64,000 nucleotides of DNA. Origin: Rariglobus sp041662485. Its GTDB lineage: Bacteria; Verrucomicrobiota; Verrucomicrobiia; Opitutales; Opitutaceae. The DNA lies in NCBI GenBank assembly GCA_041662485.1, contig JBAZSJ010000004.1:106946-170945 (forward strand). Direction: 5' to 3'. Of the stretch, positions 41,817-50,772 are shown one piece after another. Below the pieces are notes generated by a model that was not told the DNA's origin, made no database searches, and was given only the letters and a program-made list of their open reading frames with translations. Position 1 is the first letter of the stretch, and every line of letters starts with the position of its first letter. The translations under genes were made by a program, and so were the position numbers.

Positions 41817-43127
41817 ATGACAAAACCCTTCAAGGCGGCCGCGATGACCGATGCCTGGGCCCTGGCCGTCCAATTGCTGGTGCGATGGCTGGACAATCAC
41901 GAGCGCGTGGACGCGCTGCTCGACAGCCTGCCGCGCTCGCTGGGCCGCGCCGAACGCGGGCGCTGCCAGCATCTGCTTTTCGGCGCGGTGCGGCATCTGG
42001 GACGAGTCGAGGCGATCTTCACGCCGCTGCTGGCGCGTCCGCCGCGCACGACGGTCAAGGCCGTGCTGTTGATCGCGGGCTATGAACTGATCGAAGGCGG
42101 GGCGGAGGGGCATGTGGCCCGCGTGGTCCATCATGCGGTGGAGCAGACCAAGACGCTGGCGAGCGCGCCCGAGGCGAAGCTCGTCAACGCGGTCGTTCGC
42201 AAGATCGCCACGGCGCTCGAGGCGCAGAAGGCACCGGCCAAGCTCGCGCATTTTTCGGAGCTGGCGGCGTATTATTCGCATCCGGAGTGGATGGTGAAGC
42301 GCTGGCTCGCGCAGTTTGGCGCGGAGGAAACGCGGGCGCTGCTCGACTGGAACCAGAAGCCCGCGCCGGTCTACGCGCGCTGGCGGCCGACGGATCGCGC
42401 GCCCGAGGGCGACGACGCGGCGTTGCTCGTGCCGACGCAGTGGAAGGGATTTTACGAGGTGAAGTCCGGTTCGTGGCCCCGCATCGAGGCGCTCATCGCC
42501 GACGGGACGCTGTTCCTGCAAGATCCGGCCACGCGCCACGCGATCGACCTGCTCGCGCCCAAGGCGGGAGAGACGATCCTCGACGCGTGCGCCGCGCCCG
42601 GCGGCAAGAGCCTGGCCATCGCGGATCTGATGGGTTCGGGGCGCGTGGTGGCGATCGACCTGCCCGGCCCGCGCATCGACCGGTTGAAGCAAAATCTTTC
42701 GCGTGCGAAGGGCGCGGACGTGGCGCTCGTGCAGGGCGATCTCATGCAGGCGGAGAAGGAAGGGTTGTTCAAACAGCACGCGCTTCCCGAAGTTTACGAC
42801 GCGGTGCTGCTCGACGTGCCGTGTTCCAACACCGGCGTGATGCGTCATCGCGTGGACGTGAAGTGGCGGCTGCAGATCGCGGATTTCGCGAAGCATGCGC
42901 GCCAGCAGGGCGACCTGCTGAGTTCGGCGGCGCGGTTTGTCGCTCCGGGCGGACGGCTTCTCTACAGCACGTGCAGCCTCGACGCGGAGGAGAACGAGGG
43001 CGTGATCAAACTGTTTTTGGAAAAGACCCGCGGACGCTACAAAGTCGAGGCGAAGCACCAGAGCCTTCCGTGGGTGGACGGGCATGACGGCGCGGCGGCT
43101 TATCTGTTGCGGAAGTCGGCGGACTGA
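41817..43127 (+). CDS. rsmB: 16S rRNA m5C967 methyltransferase RsmB
   Basis: 436 aa. N-terminal NusB-like helical domain (about residues 10-140, GRCQHLLFGAVRHLGRVEAIF) followed by the class I methyltransferase of the RsmB/NOP2 group: LDACAAPGGKSLAIADLM for SAM binding, VVAIDLPGPR, LLDVPCSNTGVMRHR with Cys336, and LLYSTCSLDAEENEGVI with Cys386. The TCS cysteine is the catalytic residue and the PC cysteine aids release. PCSNTG in place of the usual PCSGTG is a small variation. The ATG at 41817 is chosen over upstream in-frame codons because it gives the standard N-terminus. No fmt or def neighbour, unlike many bacteria. Confidence 0.92.
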   Translation: MTKPFKAAAMTDAWALAVQLLVRWLDNHERVDALLDSLPRSLGRAERGRCQHLLFGAVRHLGRVEAIFTPLLARPPRTTVKAVLLIAGYELIEGGAEGHVARVVHHAVEQTKTLASAPEAKLVNAVVRKIATALEAQKAPAKLAHFSELAAYYSHPEWMVKRWLAQFGAEETRALLDWNQKPAPVYARWRPTDRAPEGDDAALLVPTQWKGFYEVKSGSWPRIEALIADGTLFLQDPATRHAIDLLAPKAGETILDACAAPGGKSLAIADLMGSGRVVAIDLPGPRIDRLKQNLSRAKGADVALVQGDLMQAEKEGLFKQHALPEVYDAVLLDVPCSNTGVMRHRVDVKWRLQIADFAKHARQQGDLLSSAARFVAPGGRLLYSTCSLDAEENEGVIKLFLEKTRGRYKVEAKHQSLPWVDGHDGAAAYLLRKSAD

Positions 43128-43148
43128 GGTCGGGGTAACCGATTCTGA

Positions 43149-43233
43149 ATCTTTCTCTTTCCACTTTCTTTTAATCTTTCTCCCATTCCGGAAACCGAGA
43201 GAACGAGAAAGATTAAGAGAAAGAGGAAAGAGG
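43149..43233. repeat. GA/TC-rich inverted repeat between convergent genes, family E
   Basis: The core arms TTAATCTTTCTC (43171-43182) and GAGAAAGATTAA (43205-43216) are exact complements, flanked by CTCTTTCC and GGAAAGAG. The same AATCTTTCTCTTTCC sequence appears at 53513-53557 in front of purD. It may act as a bidirectional terminator of rsmB and the protease gene. Confidence 0.65.
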
Positions 43234-43234
43234 A

Positions 43235-44428
43235 TTACGGCACGAGGGCGAAGGTGTCGATGGGCACGGGCATTTCGGCGCGGCCGGAGAGGAAGGTGAA
43301 CTCGATGCGCCGGGCGGTGCGCACGAGTTCGTCGTAGCGGCCAAGGTTCCAGCCGGAGACGGGCTCGCCGTTGATGCGCGTGACGAGGTCGCCGGTCCGC
43401 ACGCCGTTTTCATCGGCGGGCGATCCGGGCACGACGCCGAGCACGCGCCAGTAGGCGGGCAGTTTTTTGAAACTGATTCCCGTGCTGCGAAACGACGGAG
43501 TGACGACGGGCGCGTCGTTTTCCCGGTAAAACGTCATCTGGTTGCGCGTCTGGTCGAAGGTGAGGCGGAAGTTTTTAAGCAGTCCGCCGCCGAGCGATGA
43601 CAGCTCGTCGGTCAGTTCGGCGACGGGCTGGGTGAAGGTGGTGCCGCCTACGGTGAGATTCTGCGCGAGCCGGCCCACTTCCATCGGGTGGTCGCCCGTC
43701 AGCGTGGCCACGGTGCCGCCGGGGCGGGGGCCGTTGGCGAAGGCCGGATGCAGGCCGGCGGGGTTGAGGTGCAGGGAGCCGTCGCTGCCGGAATCGACGA
43801 GGGCGGCGAAGGGGCGGCCGTCCAGCTCGACGGGAATGAAAGGCACGCGCCGGTCGTTGTTAAAACGAACGGTGTTGCCGGGAAGGGACGAGGCATCGGC
43901 GGGAGACTGGAGGACGATCCGCGCCTTGGGGTAGTCGAGCGTAAGGAGGACGTGGCGGAACAACGGGAAGCCCAGCACGCCGTCGATTTTCTGGCCGAAG
44001 TGGGCGGAAAGCTCGTCGCAATCGTAGACAAGCGCGGAGGTGTTTTTGAAGCGCACGTCGCCCAGCTCGATGACGCCGAGCGTCACGCTTTTGAGGGGGA
44101 TGGTGTCGCCGGAAATGGAGCGGACGGAAACGGGCGCGGCATCCCGGGGCGTCCTGCTTCCGCGATTGTTCCGCCTGGCGAATTCGGGGGAGACGAGCGT
44201 GGTGGTGGAACCGGTGTCGACGAGGAACCGCCAGGGGCCGCTGTCGTTCCATTTCAAGGTGACGATGAAATGGCCGCCCACGATCTCGGCGGGCACGACG
44301 ACGGGGGGTGTTCCTGATGAAGGGACCGCGACCTTGGGAGGGGTGTCGGCGGAGCCGCAGCCGTCGAGCAACAGAAGACAAAGACCGGAGGCCAGCGCGC
44401 CGAGCAGACTCCGGATCATGGGCCGCAT
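43235..44428 (-). CDS. Retropepsin-like aspartyl protease lipoprotein with PDZ domain
   Basis: 397 aa from ATG 44428. A signal peptide ends in a lipobox DGC (Cys24, with Ser at +2), so the protein is exported and lipid-anchored. Two aspartyl protease halves follow: FLVDTGSTTTLVS (Asp71) and ALVDSGSDGSLHL (Asp212), the DTG/DSG pair of retropepsin-like enzymes, each with a hydrophobic-hydrophobic-Gly element behind it. The last 90 residues form a PDZ domain (GVVPGSPADENGVRTGDLVTRINGEPV), which would bind C-terminal peptide tails or partner proteins. Its end adjoins the GA-rich repeat and faces rsmB. It lies just downstream of the MFS transporter gene (about 20 bases), possibly in one transcript. 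Substrates unknown. Confidence 0.85.
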   Translation of the reverse strand: MRPMIRSLLGALASGLCLLLLDGCGSADTPPKVAVPSSGTPPVVVPAEIVGGHFIVTLKWNDSGPWRFLVDTGSTTTLVSPEFARRNNRGSRTPRDAAPVSVRSISGDTIPLKSVTLGVIELGDVRFKNTSALVYDCDELSAHFGQKIDGVLGFPLFRHVLLTLDYPKARIVLQSPADASSLPGNTVRFNNDRRVPFIPVELDGRPFAALVDSGSDGSLHLNPAGLHPAFANGPRPGGTVATLTGDHPMEVGRLAQNLTVGGTTFTQPVAELTDELSSLGGGLLKNFRLTFDQTRNQMTFYRENDAPVVTPSFRSTGISFKKLPAYWRVLGVVPGSPADENGVRTGDLVTRINGEPVSGWNLGRYDELVRTARRIEFTFLSGRAEMPVPIDTFALVP

Positions 44429-44447
44429 TTGCAAGGTGCGCGCGGGA

Positions 44448-45779
44448 TTATTTCACCGGCTGGGGCAGGCGCGTGCTGGCCATCCAGGCGGCGGCGGCCA
44501 ACACGGCGCCGCCGACGAACACGGCCTCCGCGCCGAGCGTCCAGAAAACGACGCCGGCCACGATGGGCGTGATGGCGCGGGCGAGCGAGCCGAGCGAACG
44601 GTAGATGCCGAGGACGCGGCCCTGCTCGTCGGCACCGGCGTAGAGGGAGATCAGGCCGGAGGTGGACGGGTTGACGAGTCCCGAGCCCAGCGCGAGCAAC
44701 GCCACGCCTGCGTAGAGCCAGGCCGGCGAGGGGCAGAAGCCGACCAGGAGCAGCCCGAGGGTCGAACTGATCAGGCCGAAGCCGAGGACGCGCGTCTCGG
44801 TGACGCGGGCGAGGAGTTTGCGGACGATCAGGCCCTGGGTGACGATGGAGCACACGCCGAGGAAGCCCATGAGCATGCCGTTTTCGCGGGCGGTGTAGTG
44901 GAAGCGTTGCGCGCTCACGAAGACGAGCGAGACCTCCATGGCGACGAAGGCCAGGGAGTAGACGAAGGCCACGAGGTTGACGCCGCGCACGGCGGCGTTG
45001 TCGAGGGAAAGGATGGCGCGGATGGGATTGCGCAGGCGCGTCTCGCGGGGCACGCCGCGATTTTCGGGCGGGAGGGTTTCGGTGAAGCGCCGGGATATCC
45101 AAACCAGATTCACGAGGCCGAGGCCGAACGAAAACAGCGCGGGCACGGAAAAGGGATTGATGCCCCAGCGGGCGAGCGAGGGATGGTGCTGGAGGAGGTT
45201 GAGGTGGGCGGTGAACGCGCCGAGGAGCGGGCCGGTGACGAGGCCGAGTCCGAAGGCGGCGCCGACGATTCCCATGGCCTTGGAGCGTTCCTGACGCGTG
45301 GTGACGTCGGCCACGGCGGCGGTCGCGACGGAGAGGTTTCCCCCGAAGGCGCCGCCGATGATGCGGGAGACGAGGAAGAGCCAGAAAGAGCCGCTGACAA
45401 CCCACAGGAGATAGCTGAACGCGGTGCCGGCGACGGTGAAGAGGAGGATGGGGCGGCGGCCGTATTTGTCGGACAGGCTGCCCCAGAACGGCGCGAAGAT
45501 AAACTGGAGGATGGAGAAGAGGGAGCTGATCACGCCGCCGAAGAGCACCTCGGGCAGATGGCTTTCGTTGCCGAGGACGCGGGAGAGCTGGTTGACGTGC
45601 CCCAGCAGCCAGCCGAGCAGGCCGTCCTTGCCGTCGACCGCGAGGTAATGGCCGAGCAAATCGGGAACCAGCGGGAAGATGATCGAGAACCCGATGAGGT
45701 CGATGTAGAGCGTGAGGAAAATCACGCCGAGGGACAGCGGACGGACGGGAGAGGGGGACGCGGTGGTGGACGTGGACAC
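44448..45779 (-). CDS. MFS transporter, TetA-like drug/solute efflux
   Basis: About 443 aa with twelve predicted helices. After the GTG start (45779) the first helix reads LSLGVIFLTLYIDLIGFSIIFPLVPDL, the beginning of TetA/multidrug-type major facilitator proteins; loop 2-3 has the FAPFWGSLSDKYGRRPIL signature (GxLaDrxGrkxxl). Helix loops, GxxxxGPLLGAF and a central cytosolic loop with basic residues are as expected. I chose the GTG because the ATG at 45902 would add 41 repeat-like residues ahead of the first helix. The substrate is unknown; the TetA likeness does not prove drug resistance. Transcribed with the aspartyl protease gene. Confidence 0.87.
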   Translation of the reverse strand: MSTSTTASPSPVRPLSLGVIFLTLYIDLIGFSIIFPLVPDLLGHYLAVDGKDGLLGWLLGHVNQLSRVLGNESHLPEVLFGGVISSLFSILQFIFAPFWGSLSDKYGRRPILLFTVAGTAFSYLLWVVSGSFWLFLVSRIIGGAFGGNLSVATAAVADVTTRQERSKAMGIVGAAFGLGLVTGPLLGAFTAHLNLLQHHPSLARWGINPFSVPALFSFGLGLVNLVWISRRFTETLPPENRGVPRETRLRNPIRAILSLDNAAVRGVNLVAFVYSLAFVAMEVSLVFVSAQRFHYTARENGMLMGFLGVCSIVTQGLIVRKLLARVTETRVLGFGLISSTLGLLLVGFCPSPAWLYAGVALLALGSGLVNPSTSGLISLYAGADEQGRVLGIYRSLGSLARAITPIVAGVVFWTLGAEAVFVGGAVLAAAAWMASTRLPQPVK

Positions 45780-45929
45780 GGAACGCAGAGGGAAACGGGT
45801 ATGCGCCAAAACGCCAAGCGCAACTTGGAGGTCCCGTGCGGAGGGGCGGTTGATGCCGCCTAGGATGGGATACGCGGACGATTGTTCCCACGAATCGCCC
45901 ATAAATGGGCTCCTGCTTCGGAGAAATGC

Positions 45930-48632
45930 TCAGCCCATTACCAGGTCGATCTGCTTGATCAGGGAGGCCAGCGAAAAGGGTTTTTGAAGGAAGGCGACGG
46001 TTGGCGCCGAGGCCAGCGGGCTGGTGAGCGTGGTGCGATTGTAGCCGCTGGTGATGATGACCGGCACGGTGGCGGACAGGGCGCGGATTTCGCGCAAGGT
46101 TTCCTCGCCGCTCATGCGCGGCATGGTGAGGTCGAGAAGGATGAGGGAGATGTCGGCGGAGTGTTGGCGGAAGACTTCCATGCCCTCGATGCCGTCGCAG
46201 GCGGCGAGGGGCTTCATGCCGATCATGGTGAACATGTGGGCGGTGACGGTGCGGACGGCCTCCTCGTCGTCTATGATAAGCACCGTGCCCGTGCGAATGA
46301 CCGGGGTGCTGAAGGGCGAGCGCGAGAAATTGCTTTGGGTGGGGGCTTCGCCGGCGGGAAGGATCAGGGTGAAGGTCGTGCCGGCCCCGGGCTGGCTTTC
46401 CACGATGAGGCCGCCCTGATGGCTGCGGACGATGCCGAGCACGGCGGCGAGGCCGAGGCCGCGTCCGGTGAATTTCGTGGTGAAGAAGGGCTCGAAGATT
46501 TTCCGGACGACATCCGGGCTCATGCCCGCCCCGGTATCGGTCACCTGCAAAAAGACGAGCGCCGGTGCGGAAGGATCGGGGCCAAGCACGGCCTGGCGAA
46601 GCCGGGGATCGCCGGGGGACATGATGCCGGTGGAGAGGGTGATGGAACCGTCGTTGTCCCCGACGGCGTCGGAGGCGTTGACCACGAGGTTCATGATGAT
46701 CTGGCGGATCTGGGTCACGTCGGCGTTGACGGCGGGCAGGCCGGACTTGAAGTGGAACCGCAGGGTCGCGCGCTTGCTGATGGAGTGTTCGAGCAGGGGG
46801 AGGGTGTTGCGGACGAGATCCTCGAGGTCGATGCGGCGGATGACGAACTGGCCCTTGCCGGCGTAGGCGAGCATCTGCTGGCAAAGCTCGGCGGCGCGAT
46901 GGGCGGACGCCTCGATCTGCTGGACGTTGCGCAGGAGAGGGGACTGCGGAGGCAGATCGAGGCTCATGAGGCTGGCGTTGCCTACGATGCCGGTGAGCAG
47001 GTTGTTGAAATCGTGGGCGATTCCGCCGGCGAGCACGCCGAGGCTTTCGAGCTTCTGGCCCTCGAGCAGCTTGCGCTCGATGATGAGTTTTTCCTTCTCC
47101 GACTGTTTCGCCTTGGTGATGTCGATGGCGAGGCCCTCGATGAAGAGCAGGCGGCCGTCCTGGTCGTAGACGCCCTGGCCGCGGTCGAGCACCCACTTGA
47201 TCTGGCCGTCCTTGTGGCGGAGCCGGTATTCGACCTCGTAGGCCCGGTGGTCGGCGAGTGATCCGTTGATGGCGCCCCAGCTTCGATCACCGTCGTCAGG
47301 CAGCACCAGATCGTCGTAGCGAATCTGGCGGGTGGTGAGCTCCTGGGGGGAGTGGCCGGTGAGCACGGTGCAGCCGTGGCTGATGTAAAGAGCGGAGAAG
47401 CGTCCGTCGTTGGCGAGGCGGTAGGCCATGCCGGGGAGCTGGCCGAGCAGGCTTTCGAGCTGGCGGCGGCTTTCGCGAAGCTCGGCCTCGGTGGCCTGGC
47501 GCTTGGCGATGTCGGCCTCAAGCAGGTTCTGGGTGTGGCGCAGTTCGGCGGTGCGTTCATGGACCTGGCTGGTGACCAGGGCGGTCTGGCGCTGGACCTT
47601 GTTGTAATAGGACCCGAGAAGCAGGGTGAAAATAAAACCGCCGAACAGCACCAGCGAGGGAGTGTAGCTGATCTGCTGATCGATCCAGCCCGGGGGCAGC
47701 GAGTAGGTGCACCGCCATTTGCGACTGGCGACTTCAAGGTCGAGTTGTTGCCTGGGGCTTGGGGCGAGTTCGTCCGGGGTGCGGATCGGCGGACGGTCGG
47801 GAAGGAAGTCGGACAGGCGGCCGAACAGGAAACGCTCGTCGGGTTTTTCGGTCGAGAGGTCCTCGATGACGATGTCCATCTCGCTGGAGTTGTTGTTGCG
47901 CCAGGATTGGCCGACCATGTCCTCCAGACGGAAAAGAATCTGCACCAGTCCCATGAGGGCATCCCGGCCTTTCGCATCCGGGCGATAAACCGGGCAGACC
48001 ATGATGAGGCTGAAATCCGACGCGTTGGGTCCGGACTGCACGAGGTGAATTTTGCCCGTTATGGTGAGGGCCCGGCTTTTTATGGCCGCGTCCAGATAGG
48101 GGCGGGTGACGGCCTTTCCCAGATCGTAGCCGAGGGCGACTTCATTGCCTTCGATCGGGTGAATGTAGAGGAGCGGATAATAAAAGTCCCTTGTCTCCGC
48201 AGGCAGGAAACGGCCGTCAGGCGTGTGATCGGTAAAGGCGAAGGCGGGTGACAGATAACGCCGTCCGAAACGTTCGACCGACTCGCGTTCGGAGTTTTTC
48301 ACCATGGGCACCCATTCGATGGCCTGAATGTCCGGCCGGCGCGCGCGAATGTCGCGGGAGGCGGCGCCGAATTCCTCGGGGGTGACATCGTCGGAATAGG
48401 CGAAGAGGCTTCTCAGGTTATAAATGCACTCTTCGTAGCCGCGAAGACCTTCCTTGATCAGCGCCTGTCGCGCGTTGGCGCGGCGGCTGAAATCCGACTC
48501 GAGGCGCATCACTTCATTTTGACGCACGAAGTAGAAAAAAACGGTCGAGAGAGCCGCGCCCGCGCAAAGCACGAGGATGAATCCGAGGCGGCTGCGCCAA
48601 ACTTTTTTCGGAGGTGGGGCGGGTGGGCGCAT
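45930..48632 (-). CDS. Membrane hybrid histidine kinase, CHASE-PAS-HisKA-HATPase-REC
   Basis: 900 aa. Two membrane helices (about residues 17-37 and 326-345) enclose an extracytoplasmic CHASE-type sensor with ALIKEGLRGYEECIYNLRSLF, IQAIEWVPMV and YPLLYIHPIEGNEVALGYDL, which are landmarks of CHASE domains that bind small ligands such as cytokinin-like molecules. A coiled coil and PAS domain follow (about 375-510), then GGIAHDFNNLL with His540, N-box IMNLVVNASDAV, G-box GRGLGLAAV and a C-terminal receiver with Asp834 (LLDLTMPRMSG). The ATG at 48632 is preferred over a TTG 21 bases earlier. It stands alone, flanked by glyA's terminator and the MFS transporter. No separate response regulator is adjacent. 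Confidence 0.9.
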   Translation of the reverse strand: MRPPAPPPKKVWRSRLGFILVLCAGAALSTVFFYFVRQNEVMRLESDFSRRANARQALIKEGLRGYEECIYNLRSLFAYSDDVTPEEFGAASRDIRARRPDIQAIEWVPMVKNSERESVERFGRRYLSPAFAFTDHTPDGRFLPAETRDFYYPLLYIHPIEGNEVALGYDLGKAVTRPYLDAAIKSRALTITGKIHLVQSGPNASDFSLIMVCPVYRPDAKGRDALMGLVQILFRLEDMVGQSWRNNNSSEMDIVIEDLSTEKPDERFLFGRLSDFLPDRPPIRTPDELAPSPRQQLDLEVASRKWRCTYSLPPGWIDQQISYTPSLVLFGGFIFTLLLGSYYNKVQRQTALVTSQVHERTAELRHTQNLLEADIAKRQATEAELRESRRQLESLLGQLPGMAYRLANDGRFSALYISHGCTVLTGHSPQELTTRQIRYDDLVLPDDGDRSWGAINGSLADHRAYEVEYRLRHKDGQIKWVLDRGQGVYDQDGRLLFIEGLAIDITKAKQSEKEKLIIERKLLEGQKLESLGVLAGGIAHDFNNLLTGIVGNASLMSLDLPPQSPLLRNVQQIEASAHRAAELCQQMLAYAGKGQFVIRRIDLEDLVRNTLPLLEHSISKRATLRFHFKSGLPAVNADVTQIRQIIMNLVVNASDAVGDNDGSITLSTGIMSPGDPRLRQAVLGPDPSAPALVFLQVTDTGAGMSPDVVRKIFEPFFTTKFTGRGLGLAAVLGIVRSHQGGLIVESQPGAGTTFTLILPAGEAPTQSNFSRSPFSTPVIRTGTVLIIDDEEAVRTVTAHMFTMIGMKPLAACDGIEGMEVFRQHSADISLILLDLTMPRMSGEETLREIRALSATVPVIITSGYNRTTLTSPLASAPTVAFLQKPFSLASLIKQIDLVMG

Positions 48633-48705
48633 GCTTGGGTAAGCTTCGGACAATAAAAGCTATGCAAGGACCATGCCGGAGCCAATGCGATTCGGCGCGG
48701 ATATG

Positions 48706-48739
48706 AAAAAGCCCGCCGGGCGCGAGGCCAGGCGGGCTT
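48706..48739 (-). terminator. Intrinsic terminator of glyA
   Basis: On the minus strand AAGCCCGCC and GGCGGGCTT form a stem followed by TTTTTCAT, about 30 bases behind the glyA stop. Confidence 0.87.
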
Positions 48740-48766
48740 GGAGGCAACGGAGCGGGAGGAGGCCGC

Positions 48767-50035
48767 TCAGAGCTTGTAGGGGAGCGGATACTTCGCGGTG
48801 AGTTTGGCGACGCGCTGCTTGGCCTCGGTGATGGCGTCGGCTTCGGCGGGGGTGCCGATGGCCTTCAGGACGAGATCAATGGAGCCGGCGATCTCGTCCA
48901 TGTCGGCCTCGACGAAGCCGCGCGAGGTGACGGCGGGCGTGCCGAGGCGGATGCCGGAGGCTTGGAACGGAGAACGCGTCTCGAAGGGAACGGTGTTCTT
49001 GTTGCAGGTGATGTGGGCGAGATCGAGGGTCTCCTGGGCCTTCTTGGCGGTGAGCTCGGGAAGGTTGTGGCGGAGATCGATCAGGAAGAGATGGTTGTCG
49101 GTGCCGCCGGAAACGAGCTTGTAACCGCGCTTGAGGAAGGCGGCGGCGAGGGCGCGGGAGTTGGCGACGATCTGCCGGGCGTAGACCTTGAAGTCGGGCT
49201 TGAGGCACTCGCCGAAGCACACGGCCTTGGCGGCGATGACGTGCATGAGCGGGCCGCCCTGGCCGCCGGGGAACATGGCGGAGTCGATGGCCTTCGCGTG
49301 CGCGGCCTTGCACATGATGAGACCGCCGCGGGGACCGCGAAGGGTCTTGTGCGTGGTGGTCGTCACGAAATCGGCGTGCGGGAAGGGCGAGGGGTGGACG
49401 CCCGCGGCGACGAGGCCGGCGATGTGGGCGATGTCGGCGAAGAGGAACGCGCCGACGGAGCGGGCGATCTCGCCCATGCGGGCGAAGTCGATGACGCGGG
49501 AGTAGGCGGAGGCGCCCACGGTGATCATGGCGGGCTTCTCGCGCTCGGCGATGGCGGCGAGTTCGTCGTAGTCGATCAGGCCGGTGTCCTGGCGGACGCC
49601 GTATTGGACGAAGCTGTATTGCTTGCCGGAGAAGTTGGCGGGGTTGCCGTGGGTGAGGTGGCCGCCGTGCGAGAGGTTCATGCCGAGGATCTTCGCGCCG
49701 AGGGGGAGGACGGCGGTGTAGACGGCGAAGTTGGCCTGCGAGCCGGAGTGCGGCTGGACGTTGGCATGCTCGGCGCCGAAAAGGGCCTTGGCGCGGTCGA
49801 GGGCGAGGGTCTCGACCTTGTCGACGAACTCGCAGCCGCCATACCAGCGTTTGCCGGGGTAGCCTTCGGCGTATTTGTTGGTGAGCACGCTGCCCTGGGC
49901 CTCCATGACGGCCGGGTAGGTGAAGTTTTCCGAGGCGATGAGCTCGATGTGGCTGCCCTGGCGGGCGAATTCGGCGGCGATGGCCGAGTAGATCTCAGGA
50001 TCGAGGGTTTTGAGCGGTGTGGCGTTGATCGACAT
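48767..50035 (-). CDS. glyA: Serine hydroxymethyltransferase
   Basis: 422 aa PLP enzyme that converts serine and tetrahydrofolate to glycine and 5,10-methylene-THF, a main one-carbon source. The Schiff-base lysine is Lys230 in VTTTTHKTLRGPRGG, and HIELIASENF, GYPGKRWYGGCE, ANVQPHSGSQAN and MFPGGQGGPLMH are all present. Standard length. The ATG at 50035 is preceded by a plausible ribosome site; downstream is a good terminator, so it is likely monocistronic, with the phosphatase gene 128 bases upstream carrying its own terminator. Confidence 0.97.
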   Translation of the reverse strand: MSINATPLKTLDPEIYSAIAAEFARQGSHIELIASENFTYPAVMEAQGSVLTNKYAEGYPGKRWYGGCEFVDKVETLALDRAKALFGAEHANVQPHSGSQANFAVYTAVLPLGAKILGMNLSHGGHLTHGNPANFSGKQYSFVQYGVRQDTGLIDYDELAAIAEREKPAMITVGASAYSRVIDFARMGEIARSVGAFLFADIAHIAGLVAAGVHPSPFPHADFVTTTTHKTLRGPRGGLIMCKAAHAKAIDSAMFPGGQGGPLMHVIAAKAVCFGECLKPDFKVYARQIVANSRALAAAFLKRGYKLVSGGTDNHLFLIDLRHNLPELTAKKAQETLDLAHITCNKNTVPFETRSPFQASGIRLGTPAVTSRGFVEADMDEIAGSIDLVLKAIGTPAEADAITEAKQRVAKLTAKYPLPYKL

Positions 50036-50107
50036 GGTAGGTGGCTTTGAAAACTGAGGAAGAAACGATACGGAACCGCAAACGCGGCGGGCACAAATCG
50101 AAAAAAC

Positions 50108-50133
50108 AAAAAGCCCGGTTTTAGGCCGGGCTT
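50108..50133 (-). terminator. Intrinsic terminator of the phosphatase gene
   Basis: AAGCCCGGCC and its complement with loop TAAA on the minus strand, followed by TTTTTGTTTTTTC. It separates the low-molecular-weight phosphatase gene from glyA. Confidence 0.87.
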
Positions 50134-50163
50134 CCAGAGCGATAACGGGAGGGGTTGAAGGGT

Positions 50164-50649
50164 TTATTTTTTAGGCGCCAGTGTCTTGAGGAACTCCACA
50201 AGTGACGGGATGGCTTCGACCATCTCGTCGCGACAGGCTTCGTAATGGGCGAGCGGGCCGCCGTAGGGGTCGGGGATTTCCTTGTCGGCGGAGCGCGGCA
50301 TAAATTCGCGGAAGAGGTAGATGTTGCGCGGCACCGGATCGAAGGTGAGCTGGATCATCGCGCGGTGGCTCTCGGTCATGCAAAAAACGGCCAGGGCGCC
50401 GTCGATGAGTTCGCGGGTGAGCATCCGGCTGGTGTGGTCGGCGATGTTGAGGCCGACCTTTTTCATGGCCTGCACGGAGTTCTCTGAAACCTTGTCGCCA
50501 GGACGGGCGGCGACGCCGGCGGAGACGACCTGCAGGGATTTGAGCGGCTCGGACTGGGCGGCCAGCGCGTGTTGCAGCAAGGCTTCGGCCATGGGGCTGC
50601 GACAGATGTTGGCTGTGCAGACGGTGACGATGATTCCAGATGTGGCCAT
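50164..50649 (-). CDS. Low-molecular-weight protein-tyrosine phosphatase family protein
   Basis: 161 aa. The N-terminal P-loop VCTANICRSPMAEA (Cys11, Arg17 in Cx5R) and the C-terminal DPYGG with the general acid Asp are the two hallmarks of low-molecular-weight phosphatases. CTANICRS is closest to the YwlE-like subgroup, which can dephosphorylate phosphoarginine, so tyrosine or arginine phosphate could be the substrate; arsenate reductases use the same fold. The ATG at 50649 removes a 38-residue upstream extension that lacks any family sequence. Monocistronic. Confidence 0.88.
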   Translation of the reverse strand: MATSGIIVTVCTANICRSPMAEALLQHALAAQSEPLKSLQVVSAGVAARPGDKVSENSVQAMKKVGLNIADHTSRMLTRELIDGALAVFCMTESHRAMIQLTFDPVPRNIYLFREFMPRSADKEIPDPYGGPLAHYEACRDEMVEAIPSLVEFLKTLAPKK

Positions 50650-50772
50650 GAAACGATGATCTTTTAAAGGATAGGCTTTGTTGTGAAAGGCAACAACGGG
50701 GAGAGCTTGGCACCTGCGCCGGGGAAAACAGAAGGGGCCAACCCGGCGTCGCCCTGCACCCAATTATTGGCA

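Noticed and set aside
44416..47196. 926 aa minus-strand frame spanning the MFS and CHASE-kinase genes
   Set aside because: Arg/Pro/His-rich out-of-frame translation of two real genes on the same strand; no domain recognisable.
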